From Hyphomicrobium sp. (GTDB lineage Bacteria > Pseudomonadota > Alphaproteobacteria > Rhizobiales > Hyphomicrobiaceae), in the NCBI GenBank assembly GCA_024230315.1, contig JAAERO010000070.1, forward strand, positions 1-33,940: a DNA stretch of 33,940 nucleotides, written 5' to 3'. Below are positions 22,286-31,976 of this stretch, piece after piece. The notes under the pieces are model-generated. The model did no database searches. It worked only from the letters and a program-made list of their open reading frames with translations, and was not told the origin of the DNA. How positions within the stretch are numbered: position 1 is the stretch's first letter; each line of letters begins with the position of its first letter. The position numbers and the translations under genes are program-made.

Positions 22286-23061
22286 TGGGCCAAAAGGTCA
22301 ATCCCATTGGCTTCCGCGTCGGCATCAACCGTACCTGGGATAGCCGCTGGTTCGCCGGCCGTGGCGAGTACGGCCGGTTGCTGCACGAGGATATGCAGAT
22401 GCGGGCCCATATCTTGAAGCAGCGCCGCCAGGCGGGGATTTCCAAGGTCGTCATTGAGCGCCCGCACAAGAAGTGCCGGGTCACCGTGCATACGGCACGG
22501 CCTGGCGTGCTAATCGGCAAGAAGGGCGCTGACATTGAGAAGCTACGTGGTCAGCTAGCGCGCCTCACGGATTCCGAAGTGCATCTCAACATTGTTGAGA
22601 TCCGCAAGCCCGAGATTGATGCGGTCCTGGTGGCCGAGGCCATCGCCCAGCAGCTAGAGCGTCGCATCGCCTTCCGCCGCGCCATGAAAAGATCGGTGCA
22701 GTCAGCGCTGCGTCTTGGCGCCGTCGGCATTCGCATCAACGTTGCCGGCCGCCTAGGCGGCGCCGAGATTGCGCGTACCGAATGGTACCGCGAAGGTCGC
22801 GTGCCGCTGCATACACTGCGTGCCGACATTGACTACGGTAGCGGTGTAGCGCGTACGGCCTACGGCGTTATCGGCATTAAGGTTTGGATTTATAAGGGCG
22901 ATATCATCGAGCACGATCCCATGGCAGCTGACCGGCGCAATGCGGATCTGCAGGAAGGCGGTGGGGGCGGACGACCGCGCCGCGATGGGGATCGTCGCGA
23001 TCGCTCTTCGGAGCGTCCGCCTGCGGCCGCACGGCCGGAGCAGGCCAAAGGCGCAGGCTGA
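22285..23061 (+). CDS. rpsC: 30S ribosomal protein S3
   Basis: S3 is a 258-residue protein at the mRNA entry tunnel, with helicase activity shared with S4. The N-terminal domain starts [14 protein letters not shown]. The type II KH domain has GKKG at residues 78-81, and the C-terminal domain includes [18 protein letters not shown] and VWIYKGDI. From about residue 225 a Gly/Arg-rich tail ([16 protein letters not shown]) extends the protein beyond the usual 220-235. The ATG overlaps the rplV stop. Confidence 0.98.
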   Translation: MGQKVNPIGFRVGINRTWDSRWFAGRGEYGRLLHEDMQMRAHILKQRRQAGISKVVIERPHKKCRVTVHTARPGVLIGKKGADIEKLRGQLARLTDSEVHLNIVEIRKPEIDAVLVAEAIAQQLERRIAFRRAMKRSVQSALRLGAVGIRINVAGRLGGAEIARTEWYREGRVPLHTLRADIDYGSGVARTAYGVIGIKVWIYKGDIIEHDPMAADRRNADLQEGGGGGRPRRDGDRRDRSSERPPAAARPEQAKGAG

Positions 23062-23073
23062 GGAACAGAAGTA

Positions 23074-23484
23074 ATGCTGCAACCCAAACGCTCAAAACAC
23101 CGCAAGGTCTTCAAGGGCCGGATCCACGGCGCGGCCAAAGGCGGCTCGGCGCTGAATTTTGGCTCGCATGGCCTGAAGGCGGTGGAGCCGGAGCGGATCA
23201 CTGCACGCCAGATCGAGGCGGCGCGGCGCGCCATTACACGCCATATGAAACGTGCGGGCCGAGTTTGGATCCGTATTTTCCCGGACGTGCCGGTGACGAA
23301 GAAGCCGCAGGAAGTCCGCATGGGTTCCGGTAAGGGTTCGCCCGAGTTTTGGTGTGCGCGGGTGAAGCCGGGACGCATCATGTTTGAGATCGACGGTGTG
23401 GCTGATCAATTGGCGCGCGAGGCGTTGACGTTGGGTGCGGCCAAACTGCCGATCAAGACACGCATCGTGGCGCGTATTGGCTGA
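23074..23484 (+). CDS. rplP: 50S ribosomal protein L16
   Basis: L16 is a 136-residue late-assembly protein near the A site and peptidyl transferase centre. It starts [19 protein letters not shown] and contains [20 protein letters not shown], which includes the arginine hydroxylated by RoxA (YcfD) in E. coli. AGGAA lies 8 bases before ATG. The length is standard. Confidence 0.98.
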   Translation: MLQPKRSKHRKVFKGRIHGAAKGGSALNFGSHGLKAVEPERITARQIEAARRAITRHMKRAGRVWIRIFPDVPVTKKPQEVRMGSGKGSPEFWCARVKPGRIMFEIDGVADQLAREALTLGAAKLPIKTRIVARIG

Positions 23485-23524
23485 TGACAATCGGGCGCAG
23501 AGAAGGATTGAGTGAGGACTGGCG

Positions 23525-23743
23525 ATGAAGGCGGAAAAACTGCGGGACATGTCGCTCGACCAGCTCGACGATCAGCTGGAGAAGCTCAAGAAAGAGCAAT
23601 TTAACCTGCGCTTTCAGGCGGCTTCCGGCCAGATGGAAAATACTTCGCGCGTGCGTAGCGTCCGACGTGACATCGCTCGCCTAATGACAATTGCTCGCGG
23701 CAAGCGGGTTGAAAGCAGCGCCAAGAGCGCTTCGAAGGAGTAA
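23525..23743 (+). CDS. rpmC: 50S ribosomal protein L29
   Basis: L29 is a 72-residue two-helix protein at the tunnel exit beside L23. It starts [24 protein letters not shown] and contains [18 protein letters not shown] and IARLMTI. GAGGA lies 6 bases upstream. The length is normal, with a short Ser/Lys-rich end. rpsQ follows after 6 bases. Confidence 0.97.
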   Translation: MKAEKLRDMSLDQLDDQLEKLKKEQFNLRFQAASGQMENTSRVRSVRRDIARLMTIARGKRVESSAKSASKE

Positions 23744-23749
23744 GACGAA

Positions 23750-23986
23750 ATGCCAAAGCGCGTGCTGCATGGTGTGGTCGTCTCCGACAAGAACGACAAG
23801 ACGGTTGTGGTAGAGGTTGAGCGCCGCTACACCCACCCGCTGTTCAAGAAAACCGTGCGCCGGACCAAGAAGTACCAAGCGCATGACGAGGGCAACGCCT
23901 TCAAGATTGGCGACCGTGTGGAGATCGTTGAAAGCGCGCCAATTTCGAAACACAAGAGATGGGTCGTGCTGACAGAAAGCGTCTAG
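23750..23986 (+). CDS. rpsQ: 30S ribosomal protein S17
   Basis: S17 is a 78-residue OB-fold protein, an early binder of the 16S rRNA 5' domain. It starts [21 protein letters not shown] and contains [19 protein letters not shown] and [24 protein letters not shown] lies 9 bases upstream. It is the last gene of the classical S10 set and precedes rplN by 107 bases. Confidence 0.98.
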   Translation: MPKRVLHGVVVSDKNDKTVVVEVERRYTHPLFKKTVRRTKKYQAHDEGNAFKIGDRVEIVESAPISKHKRWVVLTESV

Positions 23987-23993
23987 ACGATTG

Positions 23994-24012
23994 GGCCGAG
24001 TTTTGCTCGGCC
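23994..24012 (+). promoter_or_regulatory. Hairpin between rpsQ and rplN
   Basis: GGCCGAG (23994-24000) pairs perfectly with CTCGGCC (24006-24012) around a TTTTG loop, at the S10/spc boundary. There is no T run after it. It may mark partial termination or RNA processing between the two transcription units. Confidence 0.4.
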
Positions 24013-24093
24013 ATGGAGTGGCGAGCCTTTGTAGGCTCAAGGCAATTGAGGACGAGCCGCCTTGTGGTGCGGCACTGAGGAAGGATAAGCGCG

Positions 24094-24462
24094 ATGATCC
24101 AGATGGAGACAAATCTCGACGTCGCCGACAATTCGGGTGCGCGCCGTGTTCAGTGCATCAAGGTGCTGGGCGGCTCGAAGCGCAGGTACGCTACCGTTGG
24201 GGACATAATCGTCGTGTCCGTGAAGGAGGCCATCCCGAAGGGCCGCGTGAAGAAGGGGCAAGTGATGAAGGCCGTTGTGGTGCGTATAGCGAAGGGTGTG
24301 CGCCGGCCGGACGGCTCACTCATCCGCTTCGACCGCAACGCGGCGGTGCTGATAAACGCGCAAGGCGAGCCGATCGGTACCCGCATCTTCGGGCCCGTCA
24401 CGCGTGAGTTGAGGTCGAAGAAGCATATGAAGATCGTTTCGTTGGCGCCGGAGGTGCTGTGA
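24094..24462 (+). CDS. rplN: 50S ribosomal protein L14
   Basis: L14 is a 122-residue protein at the subunit interface that contacts L19 and 16S rRNA helix 14. It starts [21 protein letters not shown] and contains [15 protein letters not shown] and [21 protein letters not shown] lies 8 bases upstream. The length matches the family. The stop shares a base with the rplX ATG. Confidence 0.98.
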   Translation: MIQMETNLDVADNSGARRVQCIKVLGGSKRRYATVGDIIVVSVKEAIPKGRVKKGQVMKAVVVRIAKGVRRPDGSLIRFDRNAAVLINAQGEPIGTRIFGPVTRELRSKKHMKIVSLAPEVL

Positions 24463-24785
24463 TGGCGTCGCTTAAGATTAAGAAGGGTGACCACGTGATC
24501 GTCCTGGCTGGCCGCGACAAGGGCAAGCACGGCGAAGTAGTCAAGATGGTGCCCAAGGAGAACCGTGTGTTGGTGCGCGGCGTCAACGTGGTGCGCCGCC
24601 ACCAGCGGCAAACCGCATCGCTGGAAGGCGGGATCATCTCAAAGGAAGCGCCGATCCATATTTCCAATCTGGCGCTCGAAGATCCAAAGGACGGCAAGCC
24701 GACTCGCGTCGGCTTCAAGTTCCTCGATGATGGCATAAAGGTCCGCTTCGCCAAGCGCTCAGGCGAGGTCATCTCGGAGAAGTAA
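24462..24785 (+). CDS. rplX: 50S ribosomal protein L24
   Basis: L24 is a 107-residue KOW-domain protein that starts 50S assembly by binding the 5' end of 23S rRNA. It begins [26 protein letters not shown] and includes [19 protein letters not shown] and [17 protein letters not shown] 24462 overlaps the rplN stop and has GGAGG 7 bases upstream. GTG 24459 would add one residue and is less likely. Confidence 0.97.
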   Translation: MASLKIKKGDHVIVLAGRDKGKHGEVVKMVPKENRVLVRGVNVVRRHQRQTASLEGGIISKEAPIHISNLALEDPKDGKPTRVGFKFLDDGIKVRFAKRSGEVISEK

Positions 24786-24791
24786 TGAGCC

Positions 24792-25490
24792 ATGGGTGAG
24801 AATAAGAAACCGGCAAAAGGTGCAAAGGCACCTTCCGAGGGTAAGGCCAAGCAGGCCGGCGCCGGTAAGTCGGAAAAGCAAGCGAAGGGTCAGAAGGCGG
24901 CCAAGTCTGGTGCGCCTGAGGCTGCTGCTGCGCCGCGTCCGAAGGACTATCGTCCGCGCATGAAGACGCACTACGAGAAAGTTGTGCGCGATGCGCTGTT
25001 AACGAAGTTCGAGTACGCGAACCCCATGCAGGTGCCCAAGATTGAGAAGATCGTCTTGAACATGGGTATTGGCGAGGGCGTAGCTGATCGCAAGAAGGTC
25101 GACAATGCGACAGGCGACCTGGCGCTCATCTCCGGGCAAAAGCCAGTGCAGACAAAGGCGCGCCGGGCGCTTGCCACCTACAAGTTGCGTGAGGGCATGG
25201 TGATCGGTGCCAAGGTGACGCTGCGCGGTGACCGCATGTACGAGTTTTTAGATCGACTGATCACGATCGCGCTGCCGCGCGTGAGAGACTTTAGGGGCTT
25301 GAATCCCAAGAGTTTCGATGGCCGTGGCAACTTTGCCATGGGCTTGAAGGAGCACATCGTGTTTCCCGAAATCGACTACGACAAGGTCGACCAGGTTTGG
25401 GGTATGGACGTAATCGTATGCACGTCCGCCCCAAACGATGATGAAGCACGCGAGCTTTTGCGTGGCTTCAATTTTCCATTTCGAAGCTAG
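24792..25490 (+). CDS. rplE: 50S ribosomal protein L5 with Lys/Ala-rich N-terminal extension
   Basis: L5 binds 5S rRNA and contacts the P-site tRNA region and S13. The normal domain begins near residue 50 ([30 protein letters not shown]) and includes [28 protein letters not shown] and GMDVIV. The usual length is about 180 residues; this product has 232 because of a 50-residue low-complexity start ([19 protein letters not shown]...). ATG 24960 would give a standard-length protein but has no ribosome binding site, while ATG 24792 has GGAG upstream at 24776. I therefore favour the long form. Confidence 0.95.
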   Translation: MGENKKPAKGAKAPSEGKAKQAGAGKSEKQAKGQKAAKSGAPEAAAAPRPKDYRPRMKTHYEKVVRDALLTKFEYANPMQVPKIEKIVLNMGIGEGVADRKKVDNATGDLALISGQKPVQTKARRALATYKLREGMVIGAKVTLRGDRMYEFLDRLITIALPRVRDFRGLNPKSFDGRGNFAMGLKEHIVFPEIDYDKVDQVWGMDVIVCTSAPNDDEARELLRGFNFPFRS

Positions 25491-25533
25491 AGGACCTCGG
25501 GTGCTGAAACCGAAAGGCCTTTGGAGGATATAG

Positions 25534-25839
25534 ATGGCAAAGATGAGTTCGATACAAAACAACAACCGACGACGGCGCCTGGTTGCCCAGAAGGCAGACA
25601 AGCGTAAGCGGCTGAAGGAGATCGCCAACGATCTCAAACTGCCGGCCGAAGAGCGCTTTGCCACCCGCATAAAGCTCGCCGAGATGCCCCGCAACTCGTC
25701 GGCAACGCGCATCAGGAATCGCTGCGAGGTGACGGGGCGCGCGCGCGGTTATTATCGGAAACTCAGAATGTGCCGCAACCAGCTCCGAGAGCTTGCAAGT
25801 CAAGGTCTCATTCCGGGCATAGTCAAGTCGAGCTGGTAG
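25534..25839 (+). CDS. rpsN: 30S ribosomal protein S14 (zinc-free type)
   Basis: S14 is a 101-residue protein of the 30S head, required late in assembly. It starts [20 protein letters not shown] and contains [24 protein letters not shown] and [12 protein letters not shown]. The two CXXC pairs of the short zinc form are absent, so this is the long C-minus type. GGAGGA lies 5 bases upstream of ATG. rpsH follows after 13 bases. Confidence 0.98.
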   Translation: MAKMSSIQNNNRRRRLVAQKADKRKRLKEIANDLKLPAEERFATRIKLAEMPRNSSATRIRNRCEVTGRARGYYRKLRMCRNQLRELASQGLIPGIVKSSW

Positions 25840-25852
25840 GAGGATAGAGCAC

Positions 25853-26251
25853 ATGGCAATCAACGATCCGTTGGGCGACATGCTGACCCGCATCCGCAAT
25901 GCGCAGATGCGCCGCCGGCCCAAGGTGGTGACACCGGCGTCCAACATCCGCGAACGGGTGCTCGATGTGTTGGCTGAGGAGGGTTATATCCGCGGCTACG
26001 CGCGCGTCGAGCAGAAGGGCACGATCCCGACGTTCGAGATCGAACTCAAATACTACAACGGCGAGCCGGCCATTCGCGAGATCAAGCGGGTCTCCACGCC
26101 GGGCCGGCGCGTATATTCACCCGTGCGAGATCTTCCAACTGTAGCCAATGGACTGGGTGTCGCAATCCTATCCACGCCCAAAGGCGTGATGTCGGATTCC
26201 AGCGCGCGCGAGCAGAACGTTGGTGGAGAGATCCTCTGCAACATCTTCTAA
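25853..26251 (+). CDS. rpsH: 30S ribosomal protein S8
   Basis: S8 is a 132-residue primary 16S rRNA-binding protein of the 30S platform; in E. coli it represses the spc operon. It starts [21 protein letters not shown] and contains [30 protein letters not shown] and ends [16 protein letters not shown] lies close upstream. The length is standard. A spc-type S8 mRNA site was not identified by eye. Confidence 0.98.
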   Translation: MAINDPLGDMLTRIRNAQMRRRPKVVTPASNIRERVLDVLAEEGYIRGYARVEQKGTIPTFEIELKYYNGEPAIREIKRVSTPGRRVYSPVRDLPTVANGLGVAILSTPKGVMSDSSAREQNVGGEILCNIF

Positions 26252-26302
26252 GTGGTAAGGACCCGGCAGCCGCCGGGGGATTCAAGGTTTTGGACAACGC
26301 CC

Positions 26303-26845
26303 ATGTCGCGCATCGGTAAACAGCCTGTCACGATCCCGTCCAATGTGACGGCGACGATCACAGGCCAAGAGGTCAAGGTGAAGGGACCGAAGGGGGAACT
26401 CTCCTTTACGGTGCCTCAACAGATCAAGGTTCAGAAGTCGGAGGCTGGTATCGAAGTGACGCCTGCTGAGGAGACGAAACTGGCGCGTGCCATGTGGGGC
26501 ATGTCGCGCACCATGCTCGCCAATTTGATGGGCGGCGTGACCGACGGCTATTCGCGCGCGCTGGAGATTCATGGGATCGGTTACCGTGCGGCCATGAAGG
26601 GCACGGACCACCTTCAGCTCAACATCGGGTTCAGCCACGACGTGGTGCACAAGATTCCGGCAGGCGTGGACGTGAAGGTGGCCGGCGCCAAGCAGGAGAT
26701 CGTCACAGTCTCGGGTATCGACAAGCAGCTCGTCGGTCAGGTGGCGGCGAATATTCGCGCCTCTCGGCCGCCCGAGCCCTATCAGGGTAAGGGCATCTGC
26801 TATCAGGGCGAGTACATTTTCCGCAAGGAAGGGAAGAAGAAGTAA
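26303..26845 (+). CDS. rplF: 50S ribosomal protein L6
   Basis: L6 is a 180-residue two-domain protein near the factor-binding site and sarcin-ricin loop. It starts MSRIGKQPVTIPSNV and contains VKGPKGELSF, GVTDGYSRALEIHGIGYRA and RPPEPYQGKGICYQGEYIFRKEGKKK. ATG 26303 matches the family start; the same frame runs 17 codons further upstream without similarity. The ribosome binding site is weak. rplR starts 12 bases after the stop. Confidence 0.97.
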   Translation: MSRIGKQPVTIPSNVTATITGQEVKVKGPKGELSFTVPQQIKVQKSEAGIEVTPAEETKLARAMWGMSRTMLANLMGGVTDGYSRALEIHGIGYRAAMKGTDHLQLNIGFSHDVVHKIPAGVDVKVAGAKQEIVTVSGIDKQLVGQVAANIRASRPPEPYQGKGICYQGEYIFRKEGKKK

Positions 26846-26857
26846 GGAAAGTTGGCT

Positions 26858-27220
26858 ATGAGCGTGCTCAAAAACAAATTCGACAAGCGCAAGGCTCGCG
26901 TGCGGCGCACGTTGCAAACGTGCTCGGCCGCCCGGCCGCGGCTTTCGGTGCATCGCTCATCGAAGCATATCTATGCGCAAGTGATCGATGATGCCGCCGG
27001 CAAGACGGTTGCGGCGGCCTCGACGCTGGAGAAGGACCTTAAGGGCGGGCTTAAGACAGGTGCGGACAAGGCAGCGGCCGAAGCCATTGGGAAGGTCCTG
27101 GCTGAGCGTGCGTTGAAGGCTGGCGTCAAGGTCGTTGTGTTCGACCGCGGTGGTTACCTATTCCATGGGCGCGTCAAGGCGCTCGCTGATGCTGCGCGCG
27201 AAAGCGGCCTCAGCTTCTAG
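26858..27220 (+). CDS. rplR: 50S ribosomal protein L18
   Basis: L18 is a 120-residue 5S rRNA-binding protein of the central protuberance, acting with L5. It starts [20 protein letters not shown] and contains [19 protein letters not shown] and [23 protein letters not shown] 26858 has AAGGA 9 bases upstream; a TTG at 26852 would add MA and is less likely. The length is normal. Confidence 0.97.
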   Translation: MSVLKNKFDKRKARVRRTLQTCSAARPRLSVHRSSKHIYAQVIDDAAGKTVAAASTLEKDLKGGLKTGADKAAAEAIGKVLAERALKAGVKVVVFDRGGYLFHGRVKALADAARESGLSF

Positions 27221-27237
27221 ATCGAGAGGATTTGAAA

Positions 27238-27813
27238 GTGGCACGTCCCCAGGGAAGAGACCGCGGCCGCGGTCGCGACGACCGCGACAGCGAGTTTACC
27301 GAGAAGCTTGTCCACATCAATCGCGTCGCGAAGGTTGTGAAAGGCGGCAAGCGCTTCGGCTTCGCCGCGCTTGTGATCGTCGGTGATCTGAAGGGTCGGG
27401 TCGGCTTCGGCCATGGCAAGGCGCGCGAGGTGCCGGAAGCTATTCGCAAGGCCACCGAGTCGGCCAAGCGTGGTCTAGTGCGGGTGCCGCTGCGAGACGC
27501 GCGCACGCTTCATCATGACAGCAAGGGCCGCCACGGCGCCGGCAAGGTTATCGTGCGTTCGGCTCCTCCAGGTACCGGTATCATCGCTGGTGGTGCTATG
27601 CGTGCTGTGTTCGAGATGTTGGGTGTGCACGACGTGGTCGCAAAGTCGATGGGCAGCAGCAATCCCTATAACGTCGTGCGCGCCACCTTCGACGCGCTGC
27701 AGGGGCAGGAGAATCCGCGAGGCGTTGCCGCTCGTCGGAACAAGAAGGTGAGCGAGATCGTGTCGCGGCGGCGTGACGGCTCGGATTCTGGTGAGGCGAG
27801 CGCTGAGGCCTGA
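27238..27813 (+). CDS. rpsE: 30S ribosomal protein S5
   Basis: S5 is a 191-residue protein near the decoding site and mRNA entry. The basic start [17 protein letters not shown] precedes [23 protein letters not shown] (double-stranded RNA-binding fold) and the conserved [18 protein letters not shown]. The second domain holds [15 protein letters not shown] and [15 protein letters not shown]. The start is GTG 27238, with AGAGGA 7 bases upstream; TTG 27232 is the alternative. The length fits alphaproteobacteria. Confidence 0.96.
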   Translation: MARPQGRDRGRGRDDRDSEFTEKLVHINRVAKVVKGGKRFGFAALVIVGDLKGRVGFGHGKAREVPEAIRKATESAKRGLVRVPLRDARTLHHDSKGRHGAGKVIVRSAPPGTGIIAGGAMRAVFEMLGVHDVVAKSMGSSNPYNVVRATFDALQGQENPRGVAARRNKKVSEIVSRRRDGSDSGEASAEA

Positions 27814-27854
27814 TTGTTCCGCACTTGAGGAAGATGCATAGGATACCCATTGAT

Positions 27855-28061
27855 ATGGCTGCCAAGAAGACCATTACGGTAGAACAGATTGCGAGCCATC
27901 AAAGGCGGCCGGCGATCCAGTTGCAGACGTTGTGCGGGCTGGGCCTTAATAAGCTCCACCGCCGGCGCACGTTGGAAGACACCGCCGCTGTACGCGGCAT
28001 GATTAACAAGATCGGCCATCTCGTTCGCATCGTCGACGAGAATGCGCCGAAGAAGGACTAA
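27855..28061 (+). CDS. rpmD: 50S ribosomal protein L30
   Basis: L30 is a 68-residue small protein with a ferredoxin-like fold. It starts [22 protein letters not shown] and contains [25 protein letters not shown], the family signature. ATG 27855 matches relatives; ATG 27834 would add seven residues (MHRIPID) but has no spacing from AGGAAG. The ribosome binding site for 27855 is weak (AGGA about 12 bases away). rplO follows after 15 bases. Confidence 0.94.
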   Translation: MAAKKTITVEQIASHQRRPAIQLQTLCGLGLNKLHRRRTLEDTAAVRGMINKIGHLVRIVDENAPKKD

Positions 28062-28076
28062 GGGAACGCTAGGGCG

Positions 28077-28628
28077 ATGCGGCTCAATGAGATCAAGGAC
28101 AAGGTAGGCTCGCGCAAGGTTCGCGTGCGCATTGGGCGCGGCATTGGCTCGGGCGTGGGCAAGACCGGTGGACGCGGCGGCAAGGGCCAGACCGCACGCT
28201 CAGGTGTTGCGATCGGCGGGTTCGAAGGCGGCCAGATGCCGTTGCATCGCCGTCTTCCCAAGCGTGGGTTCAACAAGTGGCGGCGGAAGGACTACAACGA
28301 GATCAACATCGGCGCGCTACAGCAGGCGGTTGATGACAAGCGTCTCGATGCGTCGAAACCGCTTGACCTGGCGACGCTCGTTGAAGCCGGTGTGTTGCGC
28401 CGGCCCAAGGACGGCCTGCGCGTATTGGGCGTCGGGGAAATCAAAGCGAAGCTCGCGATGACGGTCGACTATGCGACGATTTCTGCCAAGGCGGCGATCG
28501 AAAAGGCCGGCGGCTCGATAACGCTGATTGAAAAGAAGGTTCTGCCGGCCGACGAGGCCAAGAGGAAGAAATCGGAGGCCAAAAAGTCGGCGGCCAAAAA
28601 GAAGCCAGCGGCTAAGGGCGGGAAATAG
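28077..28628 (+). CDS. rplO: 50S ribosomal protein L15 with basic C-terminal tail
   Basis: L15 is a late-binding protein deep in the 50S subunit. The Gly/Arg-rich start [22 protein letters not shown] and [16 protein letters not shown] are typical, followed by [17 protein letters not shown] and an ordered domain. The protein has 183 residues, about 20-30 more than usual, because of a Lys/Ala/Ser-rich tail after residue 160 ([14 protein letters not shown]). AAGGGA lies 11 bases before ATG. secY follows after 146 bases. Confidence 0.97.
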   Translation: MRLNEIKDKVGSRKVRVRIGRGIGSGVGKTGGRGGKGQTARSGVAIGGFEGGQMPLHRRLPKRGFNKWRRKDYNEINIGALQQAVDDKRLDASKPLDLATLVEAGVLRRPKDGLRVLGVGEIKAKLAMTVDYATISAKAAIEKAGGSITLIEKKVLPADEAKRKKSEAKKSAAKKKPAAKGGK

Positions 28629-28704
28629 GCCTTTGTAGGCGCTCGCAGATGGCCGTTCTGCCCCTGTTGGTGGCGGTGAACATTGCCGGGTTTTTCGCAG
28701 GCTC

Positions 28705-28726
28705 CCATCTTGGCAGCTGAAGATGG
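28705..28726 (+). promoter_or_regulatory. Hairpin between rplO and secY
   Basis: CCATCTT (28705-28711) pairs perfectly with AAGATGG (28720-28726) around an 8-base loop. No T run follows. It may separate ribosomal protein expression from secY expression or act in RNA processing. Confidence 0.35.
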
Positions 28727-28774
28727 CCAGGGGGATGTCCGCCAATACGGGCTTAGAGTCGGGAGAGACGAACA

Positions 28775-30123
<1,349 letters not shown>

Positions 30124-30127
<4 letters not shown>

Positions 30128-30774
30128 ACCTGGTCCTGCTGGGGCCACCGGGAGCAGGCAAAGGAACGCAAGCCGAAGTTATTACCCAGAAGCGGGGGCT
30201 GGTGCAGCTTTCAACTGGCGATATGCTGCGCGAGGCGGTGAAGGCCGGTACAGTGATCGGTGAGGAGGCGAGCGCAATCATGAAATCCGGTGGCCTCGTC
30301 CCTGACGAGATCGTCATCAAGATCGTTGCTGAGCGCCTCTCCGCTTCTGATTGCGCCAATGGTTTTATCCTCGACGGCTTTCCACGCACCCTTAACCAGG
30401 CTGCCGCGCTCGACAACCTATTGCAGGCCCAGGGCAAGCAGTTAGACGCGGTGGCTGAGATCAAGGTGGATGACGCAGTCCTGATCGACCGGATATCGGG
30501 GCGATACATGTGTGCCGACTGCGGAGCGAGTTTTCACGACACCAATCACAAGCCGAAGGTGCCGGGCGTGTGTGATCGCTGCGGATCGACTGAGCTCATT
30601 CGTCGCAAGGACGACAACGCCGAGACGGTCAGAAACCGGCTTATGGCCTATTATCGCGAGACATCGCCTCTCATCGGCTACTACTTCGCCAAGGATAAAC
30701 TCAGGAGCGTCGATGGAATGGCCCCAATTTCGGAGGTTTCCAGCCAAATCGAAGCAGTCTTAGCTAATAGCTGA
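30124..30774 (+). CDS. adk: Adenylate kinase (zinc-binding LID type)
   Basis: This 216-residue cytosolic enzyme interconverts ATP and AMP with two ADP. The P loop GPPGAGKGTQ is at residues 7-16, the AMP-binding region shows LSTGDMLREAV, and GFILDGFPRTLNQA includes the conserved arginine. The LID domain carries CADC and CDRC, a four-cysteine zinc site found in long-form kinases, and RRKDDNAETVRNRL. Its ATG overlaps the secY stop. A secY-adk-rpsM order is typical of alphaproteobacteria, where rpmJ is not at this position. Confidence 0.98.
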
Positions 30775-30806
30775 CCGCCCCAAAAAAGCCGTTGTCGCTG
30801 GATTGA

Positions 30807-30840
30807 CGCGGACTTGTTGCTCGGTTACAAGTCCGCGTTT
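30807..30840 (+). terminator. Strong intrinsic terminator after adk
   Basis: CGCGGACTTGT (30807-30817) pairs perfectly with ACAAGTCCGCG (30827-30837), an 11-base stem with a 9-base loop, followed by TTT and an A/T-rich stretch. This is the longest perfect stem in the window. It separates the spc-adk unit from the rpsM unit, though the T run is short. Confidence 0.65.
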
Positions 30841-30846
30841 CATAAT
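30817..30846 (+). promoter_or_regulatory. Weak candidate promoter of the rpsM operon
   Basis: TTGCTC (30817-30822) and CATAAT (30841-30846) are separated by 18 bases and partly overlap the terminator stem. The -35 match is poor. A further stem, CCGGG (30936-30940)/CCCGG (30948-30952), lies in the leader before rpsM. Confidence 0.25.
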
Positions 30847-30985
30847 GCGCCCTTTTTGAGGTCTGGTCCGGTAGGCTGCGGGCCGGAGTGTGGTGCGTTT
30901 TTCGCGTGGGATTAATGCAAGGCGGGTGCCTGCATCCGGGATGTTAACCCGGGTACGGCGATTGCCCTAAGTTCAGGAGAGAAGT

Positions 30986-31357
30986 GTGGCCCGTATCGCA
31001 GGCGTCAACATTCCGACGCAGAAGCGCGTCGTCATAGCGCTTCAATATATTCACGGCATCGGACCCAAGTTCGCGAAGGACATCTGCGGAAAAGTAGGTG
31101 TTCCCGACGAGCGCCGTGTCAACCAGTTGACCGACGCCGAGGTTCTGCAGATCCGCGAGTCGATCGACCGCGACTACTTAGTCGAGGGCGATCTGCGCCG
31201 TGAAGTCATCACCAATATCAAGCGCCTTATGGATCTAGGCTGCTACCGTGGGCTGCGCCACCGCAAAGGGCTGCCCGTGCACGGCCAACGCACCCACACG
31301 AACGCGCGCACTCGCAAAGGCCCGGCAAGGCCAATCGCGGGGAAGAAGAAATCTTGA
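30986..31357 (+). CDS. rpsM: 30S ribosomal protein S13
   Basis: S13 is a 123-residue protein of the 30S head that contacts L5 and the P-site tRNA. It starts [26 protein letters not shown] and contains the helix-hairpin-helix, then [28 protein letters not shown] and a basic tail. The start is GTG 30986, with AGGAGA 5 bases upstream. It is the first gene of the alpha operon. rpsK follows after 89 bases. Confidence 0.97.
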   Translation: MARIAGVNIPTQKRVVIALQYIHGIGPKFAKDICGKVGVPDERRVNQLTDAEVLQIRESIDRDYLVEGDLRREVITNIKRLMDLGCYRGLRHRKGLPVHGQRTHTNARTRKGPARPIAGKKKS

Positions 31358-31369
31358 CGTTGCAATCAT

Positions 31370-31398
31370 CGGGGATGGCCGTAGGCTAGTCCCCGTTT
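31370..31398 (+). terminator. Hairpin with T run between rpsM and rpsK
   Basis: CGGGGA (31370-31375) pairs with TCCCCG (31390-31395), continued by TGGCC (31376-31380)/GGCTA (31384-31388) with a GTA loop and one bulged G; TTT follows. The shape is that of a terminator inside an operon, so it may act as an attenuator before rpsK. Confidence 0.5.
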
Positions 31399-31446
31399 GC
31401 GTATTACAGGAGCCGTGCAGAGCGCGGTCTTGGGAGACCTGACGAA

Positions 31447-31848
31447 ATGGCTAAAGAGCAGACCTCGGGGCGTACAAGGGTCCGCCGTCGCGAGAAAAAG
31501 AACATCACGTCCGGTGTTGCACACGTTCGCGCCTCGTTCAACAACACGATGATCACGATCACAGACGCTCAAGGCAACACTATCGCCTGGTCTTCGTCGG
31601 GAACAAAAGGCTTCAAGGGCTCGCGCAAGTCGACACCCTATGCGGCGCAGGTTGCCGCGGAGGATGCTGGCAAGAAGGCCATGGATCACGGCATGAAGAT
31701 CCTGGAGGTCCAGGTGTGCGGCCCAGGTTCAGGCCGCGAGTCAGCGCTGCGTGCGCTGCAAGCCGTTGGCTTTCAGATCACGGCCATTCGTGACGTGACT
31801 CCCATTCCGCATAACGGTTGCCGACCGCGTAAGCGCCGGCGCGTATGA
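31447..31848 (+). CDS. rpsK: 30S ribosomal protein S11
   Basis: S11 is a 133-residue protein of the 30S platform, next to the mRNA exit channel. It starts [20 protein letters not shown] and contains [37 protein letters not shown] and the C-terminal [18 protein letters not shown], where E. coli S11 has an isoaspartate near the HNGCRP motif. GGGAGA lies 9 bases upstream. rpsD, which follows rpsK in E. coli, is absent here. Confidence 0.98.
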   Translation: MAKEQTSGRTRVRRREKKNITSGVAHVRASFNNTMITITDAQGNTIAWSSSGTKGFKGSRKSTPYAAQVAAEDAGKKAMDHGMKILEVQVCGPGSGRESALRALQAVGFQITAIRDVTPIPHNGCRPRKRRRV

Positions 31849-31892
31849 TGTGCCGTGTGGCTGGCACTTGGCATTACCAGCCCCGGCTTTGC

Positions 31893-31912
31893 GATCGCCA
31901 ATTATGGTGATC
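31893..31912 (+). promoter_or_regulatory. Hairpin between rpsK and rpoA
   Basis: GATCGCCA (31893-31900) pairs with TGGTGATC (31905-31912) through eight pairs, one of them G-U, with an ATTA loop. It sits in the 128-base gap that replaces rpsD. There is no T run, so processing or stability roles are as likely as termination. Confidence 0.4.
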
Positions 31913-31976
31913 GGGTACCCCACTGATGTGTCTGCGGATTGATATGATGCAGACCACGCGATAAGCGAGGATCCCC

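Noticed and set aside
24960-25490. Internal ATG 24960 as the true rplE start
   Set aside because: It gives a standard-length L5, but no ribosome binding site precedes it, while ATG 24792 has GGAG upstream.
30804-30830. TTGACG with TTACAA as a promoter after adk
   Set aside because: The spacing is only 15 bases and both boxes lie inside the terminator stem; the fit is poor.
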